A stretch of 64,000 nt of DNA. It comes from Raineyella antarctica. Its GTDB lineage: Bacteria; Actinomycetota; Actinomycetes; Propionibacteriales; Propionibacteriaceae. The stretch covers positions 186,001 through 250,000 of the forward strand of contig NZ_FMYF01000004.1 in NCBI RefSeq assembly GCF_900092135.1, read 5' to 3'. The translations under genes were made by a program, and so were the position numbers. Below are positions 17,322 to 26,166 of the stretch, in pieces; the first letter of the stretch is position 1; each line of letters starts with the position of its first letter. The notes beneath the pieces are model-generated. The model was not told where the DNA came from. It made no database searches and worked only from the letters and a program-made list of their open reading frames with translations.

Positions 17322-17806
17322 CAGCGCGTGCCGTGCCCGGCTGCGTAGTAGACCATACGGAACTTCCCGATCTGGACCTCGTCGCCATCCTGCAGCAGGA
17401 TGTCGCCGTCGACCAGGCTTCGGTTCACGTACGTCCCGTTGAGGCTGCCGACGTCTCGCAACAGCACCTGGTCCCCCACGCGCAGGAACTTCACGTGGTG
17501 GCGCGACACGGTGATGTCGTCCAGGAAGACGTCGGAGTGCGGGTGGCGTCCGGCGGTGATCTCGTCCCGGTCCAGCAGGAAGCGGGCACCGACGTTGGGG
17601 CCGCGTCGGACCACCAGCAGGGAGGATCCCTGCGGGAGGGCGCTGACGGCAGCCTTCTCCTCAGGGTTCAGCTCGCCCGCCTCGTCCTCGTCGGGGACGA
17701 TCGGGATGACCTTGGTCGCCTCGGACGCCGTGACCAGGCGCTCGCCGCACTGGGAGCAGAACCTGCTGCCTTCGGAGTTCTCATAGCCACAGGAGGGGCA
17801 CAACAT
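17321..17806 (-). CDS. garA: FHA-domain metabolic regulator, GarA/OdhI-like, with zinc ribbon
   Basis: A 161-residue protein in the garA position. The first 20 residues are a zinc ribbon with Cys3, Cys6, Cys17 and Cys20, not found in classical GarA/OdhI. A linker with Thr31 in SEATKVIP takes the place of the ETTS phospho-site that Ser/Thr kinases modify. The FHA domain spans about residues 60-155 with AGRHPHSD, VSRHHVKF and SLNGTYVNR, the phosphothreonine-binding loop set. GarA/OdhI inhibit 2-oxoglutarate dehydrogenase and control glutamate metabolism; whether Thr31 is the switch here is inference. Confidence 0.82.
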   Translation of the reverse strand: MLCPSCGYENSEGSRFCSQCGERLVTASEATKVIPIVPDEDEAGELNPEEKAAVSALPQGSSLLVVRRGPNVGARFLLDRDEITAGRHPHSDVFLDDITVSRHHVKFLRVGDQVLLRDVGSLNGTYVNRSLVDGDILLQDGDEVQIGKFRMVYYAAGHGTR

Positions 17807-17842
17807 AGTCGATTCGTTCCTTGGTCTCGGCGGGAAGGGGGG

Positions 17843-18226
17843 TCAGGAGTCGATGATGTCGGCGTACGCGTCGGCCTCGAGCAGATCGTCGAGACCATCG
17901 TCATCGGACATCTCGACCTCGAAGAGCCATCCGTCCCCATAGGGGTCGTCGTTCACCAGCTCGGCGTTCGTGTCGATCTCTGCGTTGACTGCGCTGACCA
18001 CGCCGGCAACGGGCGAGAGGATGTCACCTGCGCTCTTGACGGATTCGATCTCCCCGACCACATCCCCCACCACGATCTCGTCGCCCACGCTGGGCAGCGA
18101 GACGGAGACCACCTCGCGCAGCTGGTCAGCGGCGTACTCGGTGAAACCGATCCGAACCGAACGTCCGTTGCCGGACCTGATCCACAGGTGATCCTCGCTG
18201 TACTTGAGGTCTTCGGGAAGATCCAT
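17843..18226 (-). CDS. gcvH: Glycine cleavage system H protein
   Basis: A 127-residue lipoyl carrier that shuttles the aminomethyl group between P and T proteins of the glycine cleavage system. The lipoylation site is Lys64 in IESVKSAGDI, with HLWIR near the N-terminus and NDDPYGDGWLFEVE near the C-terminus. The P, T and L genes are not in this window. Its place next to the FHA regulator is the standard actinobacterial order. Confidence 0.95.
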   Translation of the reverse strand: MDLPEDLKYSEDHLWIRSGNGRSVRIGFTEYAADQLREVVSVSLPSVGDEIVVGDVVGEIESVKSAGDILSPVAGVVSAVNAEIDTNAELVNDDPYGDGWLFEVEMSDDDGLDDLLEADAYADIIDS

Positions 18227-18339
18227 CCTGCCTCCTGCGTCTGGACGTGCCGTTGTCGCTGAACACTGAACCCTAGCCTAATGCCGCGCCGGGAGTCGCG
18301 GTCAGCGGGTCGGGCCGGGTCCGGATGAAAGTCGTGCCG

Positions 18340-19995
18340 CTAGTTGCCGGGGGTGCTCGGGGCCGGAGCGGAACCCTTTTGAGGGCGAGCGTACCGAGGT
18401 GCCTGCGGTTGGTGCAGCGAACTGATCACAAGATTGTCCGATCGTGTGATGGTTACGTGGCCGCCGACCCGCGGGTCGGTGATCTGGCTCACCAGGCCGC
18501 CGCGGAAGCGGGCGGCCTCCTCGAGCGAGTGCGGGTCGCCGATGACCTCCATCTTGATGGGGGTGGACACGGCCTGTCCGTCGATGATGATCCCGGAGGG
18601 TCCGGTGCTGAACCAACTGCTCGCCACGATGCGCACCGTGCCGTTGACCTGGATCGCTTCCGCGCCGGCGTCCCGCATCTCCTCGACGGCGTCCAGCAGC
18701 GTACCGGGCTTGATGTTGTTCGCAGGGTCGGAGATCGTCAGCGTGATGCCCGGGCCCTGTGCAGCCAGGGTGCCCGCAAGGATGCCCAACGAGGTGAGGC
18801 GCTGCTCGGCCTGCGCCCTGGCCAGCGCGGCACTGTCCTGGCCCGACTCCAGCTCGGTCTGCGCCTGCCGCAGGGACTCCAGCTCACCCTGGAGCCGCTG
18901 GGACTCCTGGTTGAGCCCGTCGATCATGCCGACCAGATCGGACTGGCGCAGCGAACTGTAGGAGTCGACCTGGTCGCGGGTGTGGATCTGGGTCACGACG
19001 GCGAACGAGAAGGCGGCCAGCACGATGGCGATCACGCTCTGGCTGAAGTCCGGCCGCAGCCAGTCGCTGAGCGTCAGGCGGTGGCCTCCCCGGCCCGTAC
19101 TGCGCGGCGGCGTGGACTCCTCGGGGGCTTGCGGCTCCTCGACCGGAAGGCTGGCGACCGGCGCCCCTTCCTCCTCGTCGGGTTCCAGCCCAGTCGGCGG
19201 GGTGGAGGTCTCCTGGACGACCGGGTCCGCATCCGTGCCGACTGCGGCTGCGGGCACGACGCCCGACCGCGGCGTGGTGGGCGACTCGCTCTCGGACTCC
19301 GAAGGGGTGGGCGTGTCGCGCTCGGACTTCGAAGGGGCGTCGCCCACGTCCTCCGTCAGGTCCTCCGCGGGGAGGACGGGTGCGACCGCACCGCCCTCGG
19401 ACTCCGGGGTGACGGGATGTTCGGTCTCGACCTCGGGTTGAATCTCGGTCTCAGGCCCAGCGCCGTCATCCCGCTGCGCTTCATTCCCTTGCTCGGGCGC
19501 GTCCACCGACTGCGTCTCGGTTGCGAGTGGCGGCTCTGCCCCAGCACCTGACCCGGGCTCAGCTATCGGCTCCGCCTCAGCCTCAACGTCCGCCTCAGCC
19601 TCAACGTCCGACTGCGCCTCAACGTCCGACTGCGCCTCAACGTCCGACTGCGCCTCAACGTCCGACTGCGCCTCAACGTCCGACTGCGGACTGCTTGCCG
19701 CGGCCTGCCGGTCCTGGTCCGCCGAGGTCGTCCCTTCAGCAGGTCCCGCAGCAGGCAGGTCCACCGAGTCGTCGACCGTCTCTGTGTCCTCCCCCACTTC
19801 CGGGTCGATGGCGGGGCGTACGGCCGTGGAATCGTCGGAGTCGGAGGACACCGCGGGGCGTACGGTCGTCGCGGAGTCCGCCTCATCGGGGGATCCGCCG
19901 GTCGACTCGGATGCCGGGACGTGCCCGGAGCGGCCTGCCGGGTCGTCGGGCACTGCCTCCTCGGGCCTCGGTCGGAAGAGCTCGTCCTCAGGCAT
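18340..19995 (-). CDS. DUF881 membrane protein with long acidic N-terminal region
   Basis: A 551-residue protein. Residues 1-305 are very acidic and low in complexity, including five perfect repeats of QSDVEA and a SESESESP run. One transmembrane helix follows (SQSVIAIVLAAFSFAVVTQI), then a coiled coil (about residues 345-400) and a C-terminal DUF881 domain (GPGITLTISDPAN, GAEAIQVNG, PIKMEVIGDP). The start at MPEDELF overlaps the end of sbp by 8 bases. DUF881 proteins flank Sbp in most actinobacteria and are thought to act in the envelope. The acidic cytoplasmic domain is far longer than usual. Confidence 0.85.
   Translation of the reverse strand: MPEDELFRPRPEEAVPDDPAGRSGHVPASESTGGSPDEADSATTVRPAVSSDSDDSTAVRPAIDPEVGEDTETVDDSVDLPAAGPAEGTTSADQDRQAAASSPQSDVEAQSDVEAQSDVEAQSDVEAQSDVEAEADVEAEAEPIAEPGSGAGAEPPLATETQSVDAPEQGNEAQRDDGAGPETEIQPEVETEHPVTPESEGGAVAPVLPAEDLTEDVGDAPSKSERDTPTPSESESESPTTPRSGVVPAAAVGTDADPVVQETSTPPTGLEPDEEEGAPVASLPVEEPQAPEESTPPRSTGRGGHRLTLSDWLRPDFSQSVIAIVLAAFSFAVVTQIHTRDQVDSYSSLRQSDLVGMIDGLNQESQRLQGELESLRQAQTELESGQDSAALARAQAEQRLTSLGILAGTLAAQGPGITLTISDPANNIKPGTLLDAVEEMRDAGAEAIQVNGTVRIVASSWFSTGPSGIIIDGQAVSTPIKMEVIGDPHSLEEAARFRGGLVSQITDPRVGGHVTITRSDNLVISSLHQPQAPRYARPQKGSAPAPSTPGN
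19598..19687 (-). repeat. Five perfect 18-bp tandem repeats inside the DUF881 gene
   Basis: The unit GCCTCAACGTCCGACTGC (as read on the + strand) occurs five times without mismatch, and two more diverged units lie just before it. It encodes QSDVEA five times. The length is a multiple of three, so copy-number change would keep the frame. Confidence 0.95.
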
Positions 19996-20320
19996 GGAAG
20001 ATCGCCCGTCGGATGGCAGCGGCGTTGGTGAAGATGCGGATGCCGAGCACGACGACCACGCCGGTCGACAGCTGGGAGCCCACGCCGATCTGGTCACCCA
20101 CCCACACGATCAGCGCCGAGATGAGGACGTTGGAGAAGAAGGACACGACGAAGACCCGGTCACTGAAGCGGCCCTCGAGCCATGCCCTGAACGCACCGAA
20201 CAGTGCATCCATCGCGGCGATGATCGCGATGGGCAGGTACGGCTGCAGGACCGGTGGGACCGAGGGCTGGACGAAGATGCCGAGCAGGATGCCGACGACC
20301 AGTCCGATGATCGGGATCAC
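19988..20320 (-). CDS. sbp: Small basic protein Sbp (DUF1290)
   Basis: A 110-residue membrane protein with three hydrophobic helices: IIGLVVGILLGIFV at the N-terminus, YLPIAIIAAMDALFGAF in the middle, and FFSNVLISALIVWVGDQIG followed by STGVVVVLGIRIFTN. These are the hallmarks of Sbp/DUF1290. In Bacillus the sbp gene lies by ftsAZ; in actinobacteria it lies between two DUF881 genes, as here. Both ends overlap neighbours by a few bases, pointing to coupled translation. Confidence 0.92.
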   Translation of the reverse strand: MIPIIGLVVGILLGIFVQPSVPPVLQPYLPIAIIAAMDALFGAFRAWLEGRFSDRVFVVSFFSNVLISALIVWVGDQIGVGSQLSTGVVVVLGIRIFTNAAAIRRAIFHA

Positions 20321-21141
20321 GGATTGCCTCCCTTTGCATAGCGCAGCGTCACCCGGCTGGCCGCCGGTAGCTCGAGCGCCTTCTCACGAGTGATGTTCAT
20401 GGTCATGCCGAGGTTGTTCTGCAGGTAGGACCACCAGGTTCCCCCTTCGGTCGCCACGAACCGCTGCTGGAGCGTCTCCGGGTCCCCGATCACCTCGACA
20501 GTGTACGGACGTGTTAGCGAACGATAGTCGACAGTGATGGCGTCACCGGCACCGCGGATGGCGGTCAGGGTGGTGAGGCGATGGCCGTTGATGCTGATCG
20601 CCTCGGCACCCGCCTGCCACAGCCCGTTCGTCATTTGCTGGAGGTCGGTATCGATCACGCGGGAGTTCGGATCGTTGCTGGTCGCGTCGTCCACGACAAT
20701 GGTCAGACCTGGACCGGTGACGGCGGTCGACGCGCTGGCCACGGCAAGGCTGTCCGACTGCGCGTTGATCCGCTGGCTGCCCGCGTCGTTGGCGAGCGCC
20801 TGCTGCTGCAGGTCGTACACCTTGGCCTGGGTCGTCGCGATCTCGTTGCGCAACGCATCCTGCTGCTGTTGCGACTGCTCGATGCTCTGCACCATGGCCT
20901 GGCGATCCTTCTCGATCTGGGGAGCGGCGCGGGTGGTCATCACGGCAGACATGGCGAACAGCATCGCGGCGATCGCGAAGACCGGCAGTTGCATCCACCT
21001 GGCACTGCGGCCACCCTGGGACCAGGCCCGCTCACGGGTGTAGTCGGGGTCGACCGCATTGACCTGGATCTCCCGCAACAGGTCCATACTCGCGTCCGGG
21101 CGCGACGAAGCCGTCGCCCGAGCCCCCCGCGCAGTGTTCAC
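20317..21141 (-). CDS. DUF881 membrane protein
   Basis: A 274-residue protein with one transmembrane helix near residues 52-70 (LPVFAIAAMLFAMSAVMTT), a Gln-rich coiled coil (about residues 75-118) and a DUF881 domain (GPGLTIVVDDATS, AEAISINGHRL, PYTVEVIGDPETLQ). The start is taken at a GTG; an in-frame ATG 18 codons later (MDLLREIQ) is a possible alternative. It is the upstream partner of sbp, overlapping it by 4 bases, and begins 4 bases after the lnt stop. Confidence 0.88.
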   Translation of the reverse strand: MNTARGARATASSRPDASMDLLREIQVNAVDPDYTRERAWSQGGRSARWMQLPVFAIAAMLFAMSAVMTTRAAPQIEKDRQAMVQSIEQSQQQQDALRNEIATTQAKVYDLQQQALANDAGSQRINAQSDSLAVASASTAVTGPGLTIVVDDATSNDPNSRVIDTDLQQMTNGLWQAGAEAISINGHRLTTLTAIRGAGDAITVDYRSLTRPYTVEVIGDPETLQQRFVATEGGTWWSYLQNNLGMTMNITREKALELPAASRVTLRYAKGGNP

Positions 21142-21145
21142 GCGT

Positions 21146-22804
21146 CTAACTTATGCGATGTTCCACAACGGCCCCGCCTGACGTTCCCCGGCGGCGGGCC
21201 AGCAGCCCGGCGAGGAGGAGTCCGCCCAGCCCGATCGTAGCGGCGATCCCTTGGTAGGCGGGGCCGAAGCGTACGGCCGGGGTGATGGTGCTGGACAGTG
21301 GCACGTCCACCGTCATCACGGCCGGGGTGTACCAGGGCTCGCGCGCCAGTTCTCGGCCGTCGGGGCCGAACGCGGCCGTGTGGCCGACGGTGGAGACCTG
21401 GACCACCGAGCGTCCGGTCTCCACGGCGCGGAGCCGGGCGAAGGCCAACTGCTGGTCCAGCTCGTCGGTCCGGCCGAAGTCGGCGTTGTTGGTCGGCGAG
21501 ACCAGCCAGGTGGCACCGTCGCGGACCGAGGTACGGCCCAGGGCGTCGTCGATGATGTCGTAGCAGATGGCCACGCCCACCGGTGCCGGGACCCCCGATC
21601 GGGTACTCAGCGGCAGCACCGGGCTACCGGTGCCCGGCGTGTAGTCCCGGCCGATGAGTCCGACCAGGTTCGGCACGATCTTCTCGTAGACCGACCGGTC
21701 GGGGACGTACTCGCCGAAGGGGACCGGGTTGTGCTTGTCGTAGATGTGCCGCTGGCCCCCGGTGACGGGCCAGACGTACTCGGACTGGTAGCTCGTCCCG
21801 TCCCGCTCGGTGCCGGAGCCGAGCAGGAAGGGTGCGCCGTAGCGGGCGACCAAGGCGTCGAACTGGGACGCCAGTTGCGGGTAGCGGGTGGGATCCCATT
21901 CGGCCGAGCCCTCGGGCCAGACGACCACGTCGGGCTTGCTCGCCGGGTCGAGCAGGCCGGTGGCCCTCAGGTGGGCGGCCAGGACGTCGCCCGGCGCTCC
22001 GCCCATGAAGTACCCGGCGCGCTCGTCGCCGCCCTGGACCCCGGCCACCCGGATGGTTCCGGCGGTCGCCACCCGATACCCGGGAAGCGCCGCCAGCCCG
22101 AGGGACAGCAGGGCCACCCCCGCCAGCGGCCACACCCGCAGGGACGGGCGGACGCCGGCGGTGAGCAGCAGGCGTACGGCCTGCACCAGCCATTCGGCCA
22201 CCAGGACAAGGACGAAGCCGGTACCGGCCAGGCCCAGCCAGGAGACGACCTCGAGCAGTGGGCTCCACGCCAGCGACTGCGCCAGCCGGCCCCAGGCGAA
22301 TCCGCCGTACGGCCATGAGCTGGACAGTGCGTCCCGCGCGGTCCACAGGCCGGCCACGACCGCGGGCACCACCAGCCACGAGCCGATCGGTCCGGGCCAG
22401 GCCCTCCGGCCCCACCGGTGGGCCCAGGCGATCGCGACGTAGCCGAGCGCCCAGCCCAGGGCCATCATCGTGCCCAGGGCGAGCCATGGGAGCCAGCCCA
22501 GGAACAGGCTCGACCAGTGCACCAGCGGCAGGTAGAAGGCCCAGCCGCCGAGCAGTCCGGCGGCCAGCACCGTACGCGCTCGCGACTCCACCGCAGCGGA
22601 GGCGAGGACCAACCCCAGAGCGGGCACGAGCAGCCACCACCAGCCGGGCTGCGGGAAGGCCTGGCGCATCGCGAGCCCGCCGGCGACGGCCATCGCCACC
22701 ACCACCCAGCCGGGCGTGGAGGGTCTCGGCCGGGTCTGCTCCGCGACCACTGCAGCGGGGGCCGGCAGTGGGCCTGCGGACATGGTGGTCTCCGGCGCGG
22801 TCAT
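21146..22804 (-). CDS. lnt: Apolipoprotein N-acyltransferase
   Basis: A 552-residue membrane enzyme that adds the third acyl chain to the N-terminal Cys of lipoproteins. Seven or so N-terminal hydrophobic helices precede a nitrilase-type domain with the triad Glu in VVWPEGSAEW, Lys in YDKHNPVPFGEY and Cys in VAICYDIIDD. A final helix lies near the C-terminus (GLGGLLLAGLLARRR). The ATG overlaps the pgsA stop (ATGA). In mycobacteria lnt is usually linked to ppm1; here it follows pgsA instead. Confidence 0.92.
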   Translation of the reverse strand: MTAPETTMSAGPLPAPAAVVAEQTRPRPSTPGWVVVAMAVAGGLAMRQAFPQPGWWWLLVPALGLVLASAAVESRARTVLAAGLLGGWAFYLPLVHWSSLFLGWLPWLALGTMMALGWALGYVAIAWAHRWGRRAWPGPIGSWLVVPAVVAGLWTARDALSSSWPYGGFAWGRLAQSLAWSPLLEVVSWLGLAGTGFVLVLVAEWLVQAVRLLLTAGVRPSLRVWPLAGVALLSLGLAALPGYRVATAGTIRVAGVQGGDERAGYFMGGAPGDVLAAHLRATGLLDPASKPDVVVWPEGSAEWDPTRYPQLASQFDALVARYGAPFLLGSGTERDGTSYQSEYVWPVTGGQRHIYDKHNPVPFGEYVPDRSVYEKIVPNLVGLIGRDYTPGTGSPVLPLSTRSGVPAPVGVAICYDIIDDALGRTSVRDGATWLVSPTNNADFGRTDELDQQLAFARLRAVETGRSVVQVSTVGHTAAFGPDGRELAREPWYTPAVMTVDVPLSSTITPAVRFGPAYQGIAATIGLGGLLLAGLLARRRGTSGGAVVEHRIS

Positions 22805-23412
22805 TGCTGGGTGAGGAGCTCGGCCTGGGCACGGACCGCGAACAGCCGTTGGGCCACGGTGACGGTACCGGCGGCGGCGAGCAGGACGACGGCGACCTCG
22901 ACGGCCCAGGGCACGCCCAGGCCGGCGAGCAGCAGGCCGAGCAGGACCACCACGAGCCGATCGGCCCGGGCGGCGATCCCGACGTCGGCACGAAAGCCCT
23001 CGGCCTCGGCACGCGCCTTCACGTACGAGGTGATCTGGCCGACCGCCAGGGCCCAACCGGCGACCCCGACCAGCACGGACGGCGCGCCGACCTGGACCAG
23101 GTGGACCAGCGTCGCGGTCATCACCGCTGCGTCGCTGACCCGGTCCAGGGTCGCGTCGAGGAAGGCCCCGTAGCGGGAGGTCCGTCCGCTGAGCCGAGCC
23201 ATCTGGCCGTCGATCGAGTCCGACAGCACCAGCAGGCCCATGCCCAGCGCGCCCTGCCAGAGCAGGCCGTAGGGAACCGTCAGGAAGGCGACGGCGACCA
23301 GGGCGAGCGTGCCGGCCCAGGTCACGGCGTTCGGCGAGATGCCCAGGGACAGCAGCAGGCGGGCCGGGGGCGTCACGACCTGCCGCCACCCGTGGCGGAA
23401 GCGTTCCAGCAT
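22801..23412 (-). CDS. pgsA: CDP-alcohol phosphatidyltransferase (phosphatidylinositol-phosphate synthase type)
   Basis: A 203-residue membrane enzyme with the CDP-alcohol phosphotransferase signature DSIDGQMAR...GAFLDATLDRVSD, in which the four Asp bind metal. By synteny (thrS-HIT-pgsA) it corresponds to PgsA1, which joins CDP-diacylglycerol to inositol-1-phosphate, the first step to phosphatidylinositol in actinobacteria. Its ATG shares one base with the HIT gene stop (TGATG) and its stop overlaps lnt by 4 bases. The later PIM genes (acyltransferase, pimA) that follow in mycobacteria are absent here. Confidence 0.88.
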   Translation of the reverse strand: MLERFRHGWRQVVTPPARLLLSLGISPNAVTWAGTLALVAVAFLTVPYGLLWQGALGMGLLVLSDSIDGQMARLSGRTSRYGAFLDATLDRVSDAAVMTATLVHLVQVGAPSVLVGVAGWALAVGQITSYVKARAEAEGFRADVGIAARADRLVVVLLGLLLAGLGVPWAVEVAVVLLAAAGTVTVAQRLFAVRAQAELLTQQ

Positions 23413-24011
23413 CAGGCGGTCCCGCCGGTGACTGGAGCGGCCCACTCCCCCGCGGCCCAGGCCGTGGCCAGCAGCTCCCGCGTCTCGCCCAGGATCTGCG
23501 GGACGGCCTTGGTCTGCGCGATGATCGGGAAGAAGTTGGCGTCGCCCCGCCAGCGCGGCACCACGTGCTGGTGCAGGTGCGCAGCGATCCCGGCACCCGC
23601 GACCTCGCCCTGGTTCATGCCCAGGTTGAAGCCCTGCGGGTGGCTGACCGCCCGCATCACCGTCATCGCGGTCCGGGTCAGCTCGCCGACCTCGGTCATC
23701 TCCTCCACCGTCAGCTCGGTGAAGTCCGGCACGTGCCGGTAGGGACAGACCAGCATGTGCCCGGCGTTGTACGGATAGAGGTTGAGCAGGACGTACCCTG
23801 TCCGTCCCCGGTGGACGATCAGGCCGTCCTCGTCGGAGCCGCTCGGTGCGGTGCAGAACGGGCAGGTGTCCCCGGCCTCGCCCCGCGGGTGCTTGTCGGC
23901 GCTGACGTACGCCTGGCGGTGCGCCACCCACAGGCGGTCGAACACGTCCGGGTCGCCGGCCATCGTCGCGGCGTCGACGCTGACCGGCTCCTGCCCGTCC
24001 TGGAACCCCAT
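23412..24011 (-). CDS. HIT-family nucleotide hydrolase/phosphorylase
   Basis: A 199-residue cytosolic HIT protein. A CPFC motif near residue 49 fits the zinc site of this subgroup, RTGYVLLNLYPYNAGHMLVCPY is the first half of the nucleotide pocket, and HLHQHVVPRW is the catalytic His triad. The thrS-linked mycobacterial relative (Rv2613c) is an Ap4A phosphorylase, so diadenosine tetraphosphate breakdown is the best guess. This is attractive because ThrS and other synthetases make Ap4A. Start chosen at MGFQDG, four bases after the thrS stop. Confidence 0.88.
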   Translation of the reverse strand: MGFQDGQEPVSVDAATMAGDPDVFDRLWVAHRQAYVSADKHPRGEAGDTCPFCTAPSGSDEDGLIVHRGRTGYVLLNLYPYNAGHMLVCPYRHVPDFTELTVEEMTEVGELTRTAMTVMRAVSHPQGFNLGMNQGEVAGAGIAAHLHQHVVPRWRGDANFFPIIAQTKAVPQILGETRELLATAWAAGEWAAPVTGGTA

Positions 24012-24015
24012 CGGT

Positions 24016-26019
24016 TCAGACCTGCACCTTCCGCGCGATGGCGTCGACGATCTCCTCGATCGCCTCCTCCACCGGCACGCCGTTCTTCTGCTCACCGCTG
24101 CGATAGCGGAACGAGACGGCTCCCGCGGCGCGGTCGTCGCCACCGGCGATCAGCATGTACGGCACCTTCTGCTTCTGGGCGTTGCGGATCTTCTTCTGCA
24201 TCCGGTCGTCGGAGGAGTCCACCTCGACGCGGACGCCGCGCGCCCGCAGCTTGGCGGCGACCTCCTCGAGGTACTCGGTGAACTCACCGGCGACCGGGAT
24301 CCCGACCACCTGGACCGGGGCCAGCCACACCGGGAACGCGCCGGCGTAGTGCTCCAGCAGGACGCCGAAGAACCGCTCGATTGACCCGAACAGTGCCCGG
24401 TGGATCATCACCGGCTGCTGGCGGCTGCCGTCGGCGGCGGTGTACTCCAGGTCGAACAGGCCCGGCTCGAAGAAGTCCAGCTGGATCGTGGACAACTGCC
24501 AGGTCCGGCCGATCGCGTCCTTGGCCTGGACCGAGATCTTCGGGCCGTAGAAGGCGGCGCCGCCCGGGTCGTCCACCAGCTCCAGCCCGGAGGACTGGGC
24601 GACCTCGGCGAGCGTACGGGTCGCCTCCTCCCAGGTCGCGTCATCCCCGACCGACTTCTCCGGATCACGCGTCGACAGCTCGAGGTAGAAGTCGTCCAGG
24701 CCGTAGTCCTTGAGCAGGTCGAGGACGAAGGTGAGCAACCGGGTCAGCTCGTCCTTCATCTGTTCGCGGCTGCAGTAGATGTGCGCATCGTCCTGGGTGA
24801 AGCCGCGTGCGCGGGTGAGGCCGTGCACCACGCCGGACTTCTCGTAGCGGTACACCGAGCCGAACTCGAACAGCCGCAGCGGCAGCTCGCGGTAGGAGCG
24901 CCCCCGGGACTGGAAGATCAGGTTGTGCATCGGGCAGTTCATCGGCTTGAGGTAGTAGTCGATGCCCTGCTTGGTGACGTTGCCGTCCGCGTCCCGCTCC
25001 TCGTCGACCCGCATCGGCGGGTACATCCCGTCCGCATACCAGTCGAGGTGCTTGGAGGTCTCGAACAGGTGGCCCTTGGTGATGTGCGGGGTGGAGACGA
25101 AGGAGTAGCCGGCCTCCAGGTGGCGCTGCCGGGAGTAGTTCTCCATCTGCATCTTGATCAGCTCGCCCTTGGGGTGGAACACCGGCAGGCCGGAGCCGAT
25201 CTCCTCGGGGAAGGAGAACAGGTCGAGCTCGCTGCCGAGCTTGCGGTGGTCGCGCTTGGCGGCCTCCTCCATCCGGGTCCGGTAGGCCTGCAGCTCCTCC
25301 TTGGAGGGCCACGCGGTGCCGTACAGGCGCTGGAGCTGCTGGTTCTTCTGGTCACCGCGCCAGTACGCGGCCGACGAGCGGGTCAGCGCGAAGGCCGGGA
25401 TGTAGCCGGTGTGCGGGACGTGCGGCCCGCGGCACAGGTCTTCCCAGGCGCGCTCGCCGTTGCGGCGGACGTTCTCGTAGATCGTCAGCTCGCCGGCCCC
25501 GACCTCCATGCTGGAGCCGTCCTCGGCGTTGGCCGAGCCCTTGTCGGTGATCAGCTCGAGCTTGAACGGCTCGTCGGCCAGCTCGGCGCGGGCCTCGTCG
25601 TCGCTGACGACGCGGCGGCGGAAGCTCTGCTTCTCCTTGACGATCCGCTGCATCTGCTTCTCGAGCGCCTTGAGGTCCTCCGGGGTGAAGGGCTCGGCGA
25701 CCTGGAAGTCGTAGTAGAAGCCGTCGGTGATCGGCGGGCCGATGCCGAGCTTGGCCTCTTCGTGCAGGTTCTGCACGGCCTGGGCCGCGACGTGCGCGCA
25801 GGAGTGGCGCAGGATGTTCAGCCCGTCGGGGCTGTCGATCAGCACCGGCTCGACCGAGGCGCCGTCGGGAAGCGGCAGGTGGAGATCCCTGATCTGCCCG
25901 TCGACCCGGCAGGCCACGATCGTACGATCCTGGCCGAACAGGTCCAGACCCGTGGTGCCGTCGTCGAGGGTCTCCTGCGAGGTGGTGGACTCCCGGACCA
26001 GGGTGACGTTGATGGACAC
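24016..26019 (-). CDS. thrS: Threonine--tRNA ligase
   Basis: A 667-residue class II aminoacyl-tRNA synthetase. Domains in order are TGS (residues 1-60), the editing domain with HSCAHV and the downstream His/Cys set, the catalytic core with [42 protein letters not shown] and [11 protein letters not shown], and the anticodon-binding domain ([13 protein letters not shown]). The start is a GTG giving VSINVTLV; an upstream-extended frame has no support. The leader (26020-26110) has small hairpins, including GCACAC...GTGTGC and CCCCGTGCGGGG, but no T-box. It heads the leftward run of twelve genes. Confidence 0.95.
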   Translation of the reverse strand: MSINVTLVRESTTSQETLDDGTTGLDLFGQDRTIVACRVDGQIRDLHLPLPDGASVEPVLIDSPDGLNILRHSCAHVAAQAVQNLHEEAKLGIGPPITDGFYYDFQVAEPFTPEDLKALEKQMQRIVKEKQSFRRRVVSDDEARAELADEPFKLELITDKGSANAEDGSSMEVGAGELTIYENVRRNGERAWEDLCRGPHVPHTGYIPAFALTRSSAAYWRGDQKNQQLQRLYGTAWPSKEELQAYRTRMEEAAKRDHRKLGSELDLFSFPEEIGSGLPVFHPKGELIKMQMENYSRQRHLEAGYSFVSTPHITKGHLFETSKHLDWYADGMYPPMRVDEERDADGNVTKQGIDYYLKPMNCPMHNLIFQSRGRSYRELPLRLFEFGSVYRYEKSGVVHGLTRARGFTQDDAHIYCSREQMKDELTRLLTFVLDLLKDYGLDDFYLELSTRDPEKSVGDDATWEEATRTLAEVAQSSGLELVDDPGGAAFYGPKISVQAKDAIGRTWQLSTIQLDFFEPGLFDLEYTAADGSRQQPVMIHRALFGSIERFFGVLLEHYAGAFPVWLAPVQVVGIPVAGEFTEYLEEVAAKLRARGVRVEVDSSDDRMQKKIRNAQKQKVPYMLIAGGDDRAAGAVSFRYRSGEQKNGVPVEEAIEEIVDAIARKVQV

Positions 26020-26166
26020 GGCGCATTCCCTTCTCCCCGCACGGGGGTCGCACACAAACCGGGTGTGCGGCCGTACGGGCTCGTGATCGCAGACGCCGGG
26101 GGCGGCGCCGCGTCCGAAGCTTAGCGCGCCGGGCGGTCCCGGCCTCCGCACCGCGGTAGGCAGACC

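Noticed and set aside
19560-19690. CRISPR-like tandem repeats
   Set aside because: The 18-bp units are contiguous without spacers, in frame within a protein gene, and there are no cas genes.
26020-26165. T-box riboswitch upstream of thrS
   Set aside because: No T-box sequence or specifier stem is visible; only short hairpins are present.
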